A DNA stretch of 64,000 nucleotides from the NCBI GenBank assembly GCA_963787345.1, contig CAWBCW010000026.1, positions 248,001 through 312,000 on the forward strand. Direction: 5' to 3'. The stretch's first letter is position 1. Each line of letters opens with the position of its first letter. This stretch comes from Bacillus_BD sp963787345. GTDB taxonomy: Bacteria; Bacillota; Bacilli; Bacillales; Cytobacillaceae. The notes beneath the pieces were generated by a model. The model searched no databases, was not told the DNA's origin, and saw nothing but the letters and a program-made list of their open reading frames with translations. This document shows, piece after piece, positions 32,772-40,563 of this stretch. Position numbers and translations under genes: made by a program.

Positions 32772-34184
32772 ATGAACAAAGGACACGTTGTTCAGGTTAT
32801 GGGTCCGGTTGTTGACGTGAAGTTTGAAAGCGGACAACTTCCCAGACTAAATAACGCATTGAAAATCGCACATCGTGATGAAAGTGTTGAGATTAACCTA
32901 ACATTAGAAGTTGCTCTTCATTTAGGGGACGACACCGTTCGTACAATTGCGATGTCTTCAACTGATGGACTAACTCGTGGAATTGAAGTAACAGACGCAG
33001 GCGCTCCAATTTCAGTGCCAGTTGGGGATGTTACACTAGGACGTGTATTTAACGTATTAGGTGAAACGATTGACCTTGGAGAAGAAATTCCTGCAAGTGA
33101 TCGTCGTGATCCAATCCATAGAGAAGCACCAAAATTTGAAGAGTTATCAACGGAAGTTGAAATCCTTGAGACCGGAATTAAAGTAGTAGACTTGTTAGCT
33201 CCATATATTAAAGGAGGAAAAATTGGTCTATTCGGTGGTGCTGGTGTAGGGAAAACCGTATTAATTCAGGAATTAATTAATAACATTGCTCAAGAGCACA
33301 GCGGAATTTCCGTTTTCGCTGGGGTTGGAGAGCGTACTCGTGAAGGAAATGACCTTTACTGGGAAATGACAGATTCAGGCGTTATCAAGCAAACAGCTAT
33401 GGTATTCGGTCAAATGAATGAGCCTCCTGGTGCTCGTATGCGTGTTGCCTTAACAGGATTAACTATGGCTGAATATTTCCGTGATGAACAAGGCCAAGAC
33501 GTGTTATTGTTTATTGACAATATCTTCCGTTTCACACAAGCAGGTTCAGAGGTTTCCGCATTACTTGGACGTATGCCATCTGCCGTTGGTTACCAACCAA
33601 CTCTTGCAACTGAAATGGGACGTTTACAAGAGCGTATTACATCAACAAATAAAGGTTCTGTTACATCGATTCAAGCAATCTATGTACCTGCCGATGACTA
33701 TACGGATCCGGCGCCGGCGACAACATTTGCTCACTTAGATGCGACAACAAACCTTGAGCGTAAATTATCTGAAATGGGAATTTACCCTGCGGTGGATCCA
33801 CTTGCATCTACTTCTCGTGCATTATCCCCGGAAATCGTTGGAGAAGAACACTATGAAATCGCTCGTCAAGTTCAACAAACTCTGCAAAAATATCGTGAAC
33901 TGCAAGATATTATCGCGATGTTAGGGATGGATGAACTGTCGGACGAAGATAAAGTAATTGTTGCTCGTGCGCGTCGTATTCAAAACTTCTTATCTCAAAA
34001 CTTCCACGTGGCTGAACAGTTTACTGGACAACCTGGATCGTATGTACCTGTAAAAGAAACAGTTCAAGGGTTTAAAGAAATCCTTGCAGGTAAGTATGAC
34101 CATCTTCCAGAAGATGCATTCCGTTTAGTTGGAAGAATTGAAGAAGTAATTGAAAAAGCAAAACAAATGGGTGTAGAGGTATAA
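32772..34184 (+). CDS. atpD: F0F1 ATP synthase subunit beta
   Basis: The catalytic subunit of F1. It has 470 aa from the second of two adjacent ATGs (32769 and 32772); 32772 lies six bases from GGAGGG and aligns with B. subtilis. The P-loop is GGAGVGKT (155-162), followed by the catalytic-glutamate segment GERTREGNDLYWEM and the ALLGRMPSAVGYQPTLATEMG signature with the DELSDED loop near the C-terminus. Confidence 0.98.
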   Translation: MNKGHVVQVMGPVVDVKFESGQLPRLNNALKIAHRDESVEINLTLEVALHLGDDTVRTIAMSSTDGLTRGIEVTDAGAPISVPVGDVTLGRVFNVLGETIDLGEEIPASDRRDPIHREAPKFEELSTEVEILETGIKVVDLLAPYIKGGKIGLFGGAGVGKTVLIQELINNIAQEHSGISVFAGVGERTREGNDLYWEMTDSGVIKQTAMVFGQMNEPPGARMRVALTGLTMAEYFRDEQGQDVLLFIDNIFRFTQAGSEVSALLGRMPSAVGYQPTLATEMGRLQERITSTNKGSVTSIQAIYVPADDYTDPAPATTFAHLDATTNLERKLSEMGIYPAVDPLASTSRALSPEIVGEEHYEIARQVQQTLQKYRELQDIIAMLGMDELSDEDKVIVARARRIQNFLSQNFHVAEQFTGQPGSYVPVKETVQGFKEILAGKYDHLPEDAFRLVGRIEEVIEKAKQMGVEV

Positions 34185-34206
34185 CTTCGGACCAGGAGGG
34201 TAAAAA

Positions 34207-34614
34207 ATGAAGACGATGAAAGTCAATGTTGTTACTCCCGATGGACCGGTTTATGAGTCTGAAGTGGAAATGGTTAGCACAAAAGCCCAAAGTGGAGAGC
34301 TTGGGGTCTTGCCTGGCCATATTCCAATGGTAGCACCGCTTGCGATCGGAGCTGTTCGTCTCAAAAATAGTGGAAAAACAGATTTCGTTGCGGTAACCGG
34401 TGGCTTTTTAGAAGTTCGTTCGGACCAAGTAACCATTCTAGCACAGGCTGCGGAAAAGGCAGTTGATATTGATGTTGATCGTGCGCTTCGAGCAAAAGAA
34501 CGTGCAGAGCAACGTCTAGATGAAAGTAAACAGGCAGCAGTTGACTTCAAACGTGCCGAACTAGCCTTAAGACGAGCTGTCAATCGTATTAATGTAGCAA
34601 AAGGCGATTTTTAA
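34207..34614 (+). CDS. atpC: F0F1 ATP synthase subunit epsilon
   Basis: A 135-aa rotor-base and regulatory subunit. An N-terminal beta-sandwich (about 1-85, VNVVTPDGPVYESEVEMVS, LGVLPGHIPMVAPLAIGAVRLK) precedes a C-terminal helical hairpin (about 90-135) that can inhibit hydrolysis. GGACCAGGAGGG precedes the ATG. It is the last gene of the operon. Confidence 0.97.
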   Translation: MKTMKVNVVTPDGPVYESEVEMVSTKAQSGELGVLPGHIPMVAPLAIGAVRLKNSGKTDFVAVTGGFLEVRSDQVTILAQAAEKAVDIDVDRALRAKERAEQRLDESKQAAVDFKRAELALRRAVNRINVAKGDF

Positions 34615-34645
34615 AAAAACCCCTTCTTAATGAAGGGGTTTTTTT
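34614..34645 (+). terminator. terminator of the atp operon
   Basis: AAAAACCCCTTC-TTAAT-GAAGGGGTTTTT plus further Ts. Confidence 0.95.
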
Positions 34646-34824
34646 ATTTCTCAGGGAAATTTCTATGACAGAACAGATAAATAATTCCGTGTTTCACCAA
34701 TACGGTAAAGGTATCGCAACTATCGGTCATGAAAGTCTCATTTCTGAATATGTTTTAGTAAGAGATTAAAATCATTCTAATTATATATAAACTTTAGAAA
34801 GGTTGAAATCTGGATATTAGTTAA

Positions 34825-34853
34825 TCGACACTTTGTATTAATAATGATATAAT
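34825..34853 (+). promoter_or_regulatory. sigma-A promoter of the nuo operon
   Basis: TCGACA (34825-34830), a 17-bp spacer and a perfect TATAAT (34848-34853), 65 bases before nuoA. Confidence 0.75.
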
Positions 34854-34917
34854 ATAAACGATTCATAAATTTTAGTCTATATAAAATTTTCAGAATAAAG
34901 GTGAGGGAGGTTAGGGG

Positions 34918-35292
34918 ATGGATCATCTTCATGTTTATCAAAATAGTTATCTTATAATAACTATTTTTCTTGGCTTAGGGATATTGTTACCTATTGTTGC
35001 CCTATTTTTAGGGAAATTACTACGTCCGCATAAACCAGATGAAATTAAATACGCCACCTATGAGAGTGGAATAGAGCCGTTTAGTGATTCAAGAGTCCAA
35101 TTTCATGTTCGTTATTATATATTTGCCCTTATGTTTGTCATCTTTGATATAGAGACCGTGTTTTTGTATCCTTGGGCCGTTGCTTATGAAAAACTCGGAA
35201 TATTCGCCCTAATCGAAATGCTGATTTTCGTAATAATGTTAGTTATCGGACTCATCTACGCATGGAAAAAGAAGGTGTTGAAATGGAACTAA
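34918..35292 (+). CDS. nuoA: complex I subunit A
   Basis: A 124-aa membrane subunit near the quinone site. Three helices are visible (about 10-32, 63-85 and 93-115), with the conserved loop KYATYESGIEPFSDSRVQFHVRYYIFALMFVIFDIETVFLYPWA. GGGAGG lies ahead of the ATG. It overlaps the start of nuoB. It is the first gene of an operon that lacks nuoE, nuoF and nuoG. Confidence 0.95.
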   Translation: MDHLHVYQNSYLIITIFLGLGILLPIVALFLGKLLRPHKPDEIKYATYESGIEPFSDSRVQFHVRYYIFALMFVIFDIETVFLYPWAVAYEKLGIFALIEMLIFVIMLVIGLIYAWKKKVLKWN

Positions 35293-35798
35293 GCAATATT
35301 GACCGTTTGACTGAAGCAGAAATGGCGGAGTTAAAAAGAAATGTTTTTATGGCAACACTTGATCAAATTAAAGCATGGGCGCGAAGCAATTCTTTATGGC
35401 CAATGACATTTGGGTTGGCGTGCTGTGCGATTGAGATGATGGGCGTCGGAGGAGCACATTATGATTTTGACCGCTTCGGTTCTATTTTTAGAACATCTCC
35501 GCGACACTCAGATGTTATGATCGTCTCAGGAACCGTTACGAAGAAAATGGCTCCGATTGTAAAACGCTTATATGACCAAATGCCAGAGCCAAAATGGGTG
35601 ATTGCGATGGGATCCTGTGCAACCGCGGGTGGACCATATGTAAAATCATATTCCGTTGTAAAAGGAGTAGATCAGGTTGTTCCGGTTGATGTATACATAC
35701 CAGGCTGTCCGCCTAATCCAGCAGCTCTCATTTATGGGGTGAATAAATTAAGAGAGAAAATCCGCTATGAGGCAAAAACCGGGAAGAAGGTGATGTAA
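35283..35798 (+). CDS. nuoB: complex I subunit B (N2 iron-sulfur subunit)
   Basis: Carries the terminal 4Fe-4S cluster N2. It has 171 aa from ATG 35283 (MELSNIDRL), behind AAGAAGGTG and overlapping the nuoA end by ten bases. The ligand cysteines are the tandem pair in GLACCAIEMM, then GSCATAGG and the IPGCPPNP motif. FGSIFRTSPRHSDVMIVSGTV is family-typical. Confidence 0.96.
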   Translation: MELSNIDRLTEAEMAELKRNVFMATLDQIKAWARSNSLWPMTFGLACCAIEMMGVGGAHYDFDRFGSIFRTSPRHSDVMIVSGTVTKKMAPIVKRLYDQMPEPKWVIAMGSCATAGGPYVKSYSVVKGVDQVVPVDVYIPGCPPNPAALIYGVNKLREKIRYEAKTGKKVM

Positions 35799-35799
35799 C

Positions 35800-36723
35800 A
35801 TGAGCGGAGAGAAAGATTTAGAACAACTAAAAAAGGAAGCTGCAGCGAAAGCAAAGGCTGCTGCATTAGCGAAAAAGCAAGCTCAAGAGACTCCAGAGTC
35901 AAATCCAAGAATGGAAGATGATCAAGCGAAACAGAAAGCTGCCGCTGCTGCGAAGGCCAAAGCCGCTGCATTAGCGAAAAGCAAAGCACAGGAACAAGGA
36001 GATTCCTCTACAAACGATGGTGCCAAAGCGAAGGCCGCTGTCGCAGCGAAAGCAAAAGCTGCGGCATTGGCGAAGAGAAAGGCTCAGGAAAAGACTGGGG
36101 AAGAGGGTTCAAAAGAAGGGGATGAGAAGGTCAAAGCCGCTGCCAAGGCGAAAGCCGTTGCTGCTGCAAAGGCAAAGGCTGCTGCAAAAGCAAAAGCAGC
36201 AGGAGATGCAGATGCAACCGAAGGAAAACCGGAAAAGCCATCTGTAAATCAACCCTTCTTAGATAAATATGTCAAGGTGATACAGGAGCATCTAGGCAAA
36301 GATGTAATAGAAGAGAGCTATATTAATAGACTGTCCAAAGATGTTCCAACACTAGTTATTAAAAAAGAAGCCTACTTTAAAACCGCTGAATTTTTAAAGT
36401 ATAACGAACAACTGAACTTTGATTATTTATCAGAATTACATGGAACTGATTTTGAAACTTACATGGAGTTATATATATATCTTTATTCATTCAAGAATAA
36501 TCAAGCAGTAGCCATTAAAGTAAAACTTGACCGTGATGAACCTGAGATCGATTCTGTCGTAAGGCTCTGGGCAGGAGCTAATTGGCCAGAATGTGAGGCC
36601 TATGACCTACTTGGGATCAATTTTACTGGACATCCCAACCTCCATCGCATCATGCTCGGGGAAAAATGGGTGGGCTACCCGCTTCGGAAAGATTACGAAG
36701 ACCAGAATGAGCTGGAGGTGTAA
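35800..36723 (+). CDS. nuoC: complex I subunit C with Ala/Lys-rich N-terminal extension
   Basis: A 307-aa 30-kDa-type subunit of the hydrophilic arm. The conserved domain begins only near residue 150 (VNQPFLDKYVKVIQEHLGKDVI) and includes RDEPEIDSVVRLWAGANWPECEAYDLLGINFTGHPNL and GYPLRKDYE at the C-terminus. The first 140 residues are low-complexity, made of repeated AKAKAAALAK-type modules with short acidic linkers, predicted helical and strongly basic. Such extensions are known in Bacillus NuoC, but no role is established. The ATG is one base after the nuoB stop. Confidence 0.94.
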   Translation: MSGEKDLEQLKKEAAAKAKAAALAKKQAQETPESNPRMEDDQAKQKAAAAAKAKAAALAKSKAQEQGDSSTNDGAKAKAAVAAKAKAAALAKRKAQEKTGEEGSKEGDEKVKAAAKAKAVAAAKAKAAAKAKAAGDADATEGKPEKPSVNQPFLDKYVKVIQEHLGKDVIEESYINRLSKDVPTLVIKKEAYFKTAEFLKYNEQLNFDYLSELHGTDFETYMELYIYLYSFKNNQAVAIKVKLDRDEPEIDSVVRLWAGANWPECEAYDLLGINFTGHPNLHRIMLGEKWVGYPLRKDYEDQNELEV

Positions 36724-36731
36724 CGATAACG

Positions 36732-37832
36732 ATGTTAAGAACAGAAGAAATGCTATTAAACGTTGGACCTCAACATCCTAGTACACACGGTGTGTTTCGT
36801 GTGGTGTTAAAAATTGACGGGGAAATAATAAAAGAGGCCAAGCCGGTGATTGGTTATTTGCATCGCGGGACTGAGAAACTGGCAGAAGATCTTAATTACA
36901 CACAAATTATACCTTATACAGACCGGATGGATTATCTATCGGCGATGACGAATAATTATGTAATCTGTCATGCAGTTGAAACGATGATTGGCACTGAAAT
37001 ACCAGAGCGGGCTGAATATTTGCGGGTCATCACGATGGAGCTTGGCCGTGTAGCCAGCCATTTGGTTTGGTGGGGCACTTATTTACTCGATTTAGGAGCG
37101 ACAAGTCCTTTCATTTATGCCTTTCGCGACCGAGAGATGATTATCAATTTATTAAATGAAATTTCAGGTGGGCGCTTAACCTTTAATTATATGCGTGTCG
37201 GCGGTGTCAAATGGGATGCTCCAGACGGATGGATTGAAAAGGTAAAAGAATTTATTCCTTATATGAGAGAACAAATTCAAGGATATCACCAATTGGTAAC
37301 TGGAAATGAAATTTTTCTAAATCGTGTAAAAGGGATCGGAGCCTATACGAAAGAGGAGGCTATCGAATATTCATTAAGCGGGGCCAACCTCCGTTGTACA
37401 GGTGTTAAATGGGATTTACGGAAAGCTGAACCTTACTCAATTTATGATCGTTTTGACTTTGATGTACCTGTACAAACGAGTGGCGATGCCTGGGCACGTT
37501 ATCAAGTCCGTATTGCTGAAATTGAAGAGTCTCTCAAGATATTAGAGCAAGCAGTTGAACAATTTCCGAAAGATGGTCCGATTATGGGGAAAGTACCAAG
37601 GGTTATTAAACCACCTGTAGGAGAGACCTATGTTCGAATCGAGTCACCTCGTGGGGAAATTGGTTGTTATATTGCTAGTGATGGAAAGAAGGAGCCGTAT
37701 CGCCTGAAATTTAGACGGCCATCCTTCTATAACCTACAAATTCTTTCTAAATTACTAGAAGGAGAATCAATCGCAAACTTAACCGTTATTTTAGGGGCTA
37801 TTGATATTGTCTTAGGGGAGGTAGACGGCTGA
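36732..37832 (+). CDS. nuoD: complex I subunit D (49-kDa type)
   Basis: A 366-aa quinone-site subunit related to the large subunit of NiFe hydrogenases. LNVGPQHPSTHGVFRVVLKIDGE contains the quinone-coordinating histidine region; GYLHRGTEKLAE and MELGRVASHLVWWGTYLLDLGA follow. The hydrogenase metal-binding cysteines are absent, as expected. GGAGGTG lies somewhat far (12 bases) from the ATG. It overlaps nuoH by one base (TGATG). Confidence 0.96.
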   Translation: MLRTEEMLLNVGPQHPSTHGVFRVVLKIDGEIIKEAKPVIGYLHRGTEKLAEDLNYTQIIPYTDRMDYLSAMTNNYVICHAVETMIGTEIPERAEYLRVITMELGRVASHLVWWGTYLLDLGATSPFIYAFRDREMIINLLNEISGGRLTFNYMRVGGVKWDAPDGWIEKVKEFIPYMREQIQGYHQLVTGNEIFLNRVKGIGAYTKEEAIEYSLSGANLRCTGVKWDLRKAEPYSIYDRFDFDVPVQTSGDAWARYQVRIAEIEESLKILEQAVEQFPKDGPIMGKVPRVIKPPVGETYVRIESPRGEIGCYIASDGKKEPYRLKFRRPSFYNLQILSKLLEGESIANLTVILGAIDIVLGEVDG

Positions 37833-38836
37833 TGGAGGGTCTTTTGCAAAGCAGTCCAAGTATAGGAAATGCAGGAATTTACCTTTTACTAACCGTCGCT
37901 TTTCTCCTCGCTGTACTGGGATTTGTGTCATATGCTGTGCTAGCGGAGCGGAAGGTCATGGGGTATATGCAACTGCGCCATGGACCAAATCAACTAGGTG
38001 GAAAATGGGGATTGCTCCAAACCGTCGCCGATGTAATGAAACTTCTGTTAAAAGAAGATACGATTCCAAAGCTTGCAGATCGGCCATTATTTATATTAGC
38101 ACCAATCATTGCCTTCGCTCCATCCTTTATGGTGCTTGCGGTTATCCCGTTTACGGATAAATTCCAGTTCGCTGATATTGGTGTTGGTTTGCTTTATTAT
38201 ATTGCGATTTCTGGACTTACGACACTCGCGATCGTGATGGGGGGATGGGCTTCTAACAATAAATATGCATTATTAGGGGCAATGAGGGCTGCGGCTCAAA
38301 TGATTTCATATGAAATTCCGCTTTTAATGTCTGTCGTGGGTGTCGTCTTGCTCACTGGAAGTATGAACCTAAATGATATTGTAGCGGCCCAAGAAAATGG
38401 TTGGTATATTTTACTGCAGCCGATTGGATTTATTATTTTCTTCATTGCGGCTGTTGCTGAATTAAACCGGATACCCTTTGACCTGCCAGAGTCAGAATCA
38501 GAGTTGATATCTGGATATCATGTAGAATATTCAGGTTTCCGCTTCGCTTTCTTTATGTTGACAGAATATACGTATATGTTTGGGATGTCAGCGTTAGTTA
38601 CTGTCCTATTTTTAGGAGGGTGGCTGCCGCTTCCGTTTTTAGACTTTATACCAGGAGCAATCTGGTTCGCTTTAAAATTTAGCCTCGTCCTCTTTATTTT
38701 ATTATGGCTGCGTGTCACATTTCCACGCGTTCGTCCGGATCAGTTGATGGAGTTTGGGTGGAAGGTTTTATTGCCAGTAGCGTTAGCGAATATTTTCATT
38801 ACAGCCTTAGTGAAAGAGCTGGTAGCTCTTTTTTAG
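37832..38836 (+). CDS. nuoH: complex I subunit H
   Basis: A 334-aa membrane subunit with about eight helices lining the quinone chamber. AERKVMGYMQLRHGPNQLGGKWGLLQTVADVMKLLLKED, EIPLLMSVVGVVLLTGSMNLNDIV and NRIPFDLPESESELISGYHVEYSG are signature stretches. It overlaps nuoD. A 343-base non-coding segment follows before nuoI, unusual in this otherwise tightly packed operon. Confidence 0.96.
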   Translation: MEGLLQSSPSIGNAGIYLLLTVAFLLAVLGFVSYAVLAERKVMGYMQLRHGPNQLGGKWGLLQTVADVMKLLLKEDTIPKLADRPLFILAPIIAFAPSFMVLAVIPFTDKFQFADIGVGLLYYIAISGLTTLAIVMGGWASNNKYALLGAMRAAAQMISYEIPLLMSVVGVVLLTGSMNLNDIVAAQENGWYILLQPIGFIIFFIAAVAELNRIPFDLPESESELISGYHVEYSGFRFAFFMLTEYTYMFGMSALVTVLFLGGWLPLPFLDFIPGAIWFALKFSLVLFILLWLRVTFPRVRPDQLMEFGWKVLLPVALANIFITALVKELVALF

Positions 38837-39179
38837 GAAGTTGCAGTGGAAAGCCTTTAATTCCCGCTTGTCTTGAAAGCTGGACAACAAAGGCACCTGT
38901 TCACAATGCCATAGAATAAAAGGGTCTCTCCCTTTTAACTTCATTCAGCGAATGTTTTTATACCGACATCTTGCGATAGGTACAGAATAAATCTCCTATT
39001 TCTATAATGTGGTGAAAGAATATCAAGCTTTTTTAATCATTCAGTGAGGATAAAATTCTGGCTGAATAAAGTTAAAGCCTCCGGTGGATGCCATAGATTA
39101 TCAAAGGAAAGAATGCCTGAGCGATCTCGATAAAATCTGGGTGCAAATACGCTAAGGAGAATTTAATAGGGGTGATGAT
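38837..39179 (+). other. inserted non-coding segment between nuoH and nuoI
   Basis: 343 bases without a supported ORF. AAAAGGG-TCTC-TCCCTTTT (about 38917-38936) is a hairpin; a perfect TATAAT at 39003-39008 lacks a clear -35 (GTACAG at 17 bases). The second half is the dispersed repeat copy 2 (39040-39170). The segment looks like an insertion that may bring its own regulation to nuoI-N. Confidence 0.6.
39040..39170 (+). repeat. dispersed structured repeat, copy 2 (before nuoI)
   Basis: Matches the 270-400 element in order and orientation: AATAAAGTTAA, GCCTCCGG, GGATGCC, then GGAAA, GAGC, CTCGATA, AAATC, GGG and GCAAAT, ending shortly before a ribosome binding site. Base pairing is weaker than in copy 1 (the long stem is only AGATT/AATCT), so this copy may be decayed or folds differently. 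Confidence 0.7.
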
Positions 39180-39602
39180 ATGCTTGGATTAATAAAGGGT
39201 TTATCCTATACATTGAAAAATCTAACACGTGAAAAAGTGACTTATGATTACCCGAATGAGCCGCTTCCTCTCCCAGATCGCTTTCGTGGGATCCAAAAGT
39301 TCTATCCGGATAAATGCATTGTTTGTAATCTTTGCGCAAACATTTGTCCGACCGATTGTATTCAATTAACAGGAAAAAAGAATCCAGATCCTGAGGCTAA
39401 AGTAAAAAAAGTGATTGACACTTACGATATTAATTTTGAAATTTGTATCTTATGTGATTTATGTACGGAAGTTTGTCCGACTGAAGCGATTGTCATGACG
39501 AACAACTTTGAACTAGCACAGTATAGCCGCGATAAACTTTATAAAGATCTACAATGGCTTGATGAAAATGATCAAAACATACGGCAGGTGAATAAGCCAT
39601 GA
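39180..39602 (+). CDS. nuoI: complex I subunit I (two 4Fe-4S clusters)
   Basis: A 140-aa ferredoxin-like subunit that passes electrons to NuoB. Two CxxCxxCxxxCP motifs are visible: CIVCNLCANICPTDC and CILCDLCTEVCPTEA. The ATG follows AATAGGGGTGATG. It overlaps nuoJ by ATGA. With nuoEFG missing it is the likely entry point for electrons from an external donor such as a ferredoxin, an inference from related 11-subunit complexes. Confidence 0.96.
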   Translation: MLGLIKGLSYTLKNLTREKVTYDYPNEPLPLPDRFRGIQKFYPDKCIVCNLCANICPTDCIQLTGKKNPDPEAKVKKVIDTYDINFEICILCDLCTEVCPTEAIVMTNNFELAQYSRDKLYKDLQWLDENDQNIRQVNKP

Positions 39603-40120
39603 TCTCGGGAGAATTTATTGCCTTTATCGTACTGGCCGTCACTGCCTTAATGGGTGGCGTCCTTCTCTTAAATTTAACAAAAGTTGTTCATATGGTGCTC
39701 TCCCTTGTTGCTACTTTTGTCAGTATTGCGGGAATTTATATTCTGCTGTCAGCGGAATTTCTAGCGGTCGCTCAGATTCTTATTTATTCAGGAGCAATTA
39801 CCATCATTATGCTGTTTGGAATTATGCTTACTGGTAAAGATGACAAAGTCGTCAATACGGGTGGATGGTGGAGAAAGATTTCACTTCTGTTAGGCGTCAT
39901 CGGCTTTGGCACAGTCGTTTATTTAGGAATATATAATTTAGAATTTCCTCAGGCGGCAGCGACTTCTCTTCACGAAAATAATACCGAGCAAATCGGAATT
40001 GCCTTATACAGTAAATATGTTATTCCGTTTGAATTAACCTCGGTTGTCTTGCTCGTTGCTTTGATTGGGGCGATCATTCTCGCCAAAAGGGATGAGGAAA
40101 AGGAGGGAGAACAAGAATGA
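39599..40120 (+). CDS. nuoJ: complex I subunit J
   Basis: A 173-aa membrane subunit with five predicted helices. SAEFLAVAQILIYSGAITIIMLFGIMLTG contains the pi-bulge helix characteristic of NuoJ. It starts in overlap with nuoI (ATGA) and ends in overlap with nuoK (ATGA), so all three are translationally coupled. Confidence 0.94.
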   Translation: MISGEFIAFIVLAVTALMGGVLLLNLTKVVHMVLSLVATFVSIAGIYILLSAEFLAVAQILIYSGAITIIMLFGIMLTGKDDKVVNTGGWWRKISLLLGVIGFGTVVYLGIYNLEFPQAAATSLHENNTEQIGIALYSKYVIPFELTSVVLLVALIGAIILAKRDEEKEGEQE

Positions 40121-40431
40121 GTTCTGTACCAATCTCTGCATACCTTGCTCTAGCCCTAATCCTATTCTGTATTGGCTTATATGGGGCCTTGTCAAAACGA
40201 AATACAGTCATTGTGTTAATTTCAATCGAATTAATGTTGAATGCTGTGAATATTAATCTTGTTGCTTTTAGTAAATTAGGAGTTTCCCCGTCGATTGATG
40301 GTCAAATCTTTGCCCTGTTCATGATGGCTGTGGCAGCGGCCGAAGCAGCGATTGGTTTAGCGATTCTAATTGCTCTCTATCGTAACCGAAAAACTGTAAA
40401 TATTGACGAAATGGACACGATGAAACATTGA
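40117..40431 (+). CDS. nuoK: complex I subunit K
   Basis: A 104-aa MrpC-like membrane subunit with three helices. The proton-pathway glutamates lie in VLISIELMLNAVNINLVAFS and AAAEAAIGLAILIALYR. It overlaps nuoJ. A 132-base gap with an AT-rich hairpin (TTCTTTTT/AAAAAGAA near 40474-40490) precedes nuoL. Confidence 0.95.
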   Translation: MSSVPISAYLALALILFCIGLYGALSKRNTVIVLISIELMLNAVNINLVAFSKLGVSPSIDGQIFALFMMAVAAAEAAIGLAILIALYRNRKTVNIDEMDTMKH

Positions 40432-40563
40432 TAGTCAGGGTAAGCATGGTGAGCAAAAAAGAGGGATTCTTTTTAAAAAGAAACCTCAAAAGGGTAGTTA
40501 GATAAGTAAGGTTTGGAAAAACTTTGGTCTACCTTAAATAACGCACAGAAGGGGGATCTAACC

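Noticed and set aside
35800..36250. Horizontal acquisition of the nuoC N-terminal region because of its odd composition
   Set aside because: Low-complexity Ala/Lys extensions occur in NuoC of related Bacillus, and flanking overlaps are those of a native operon.
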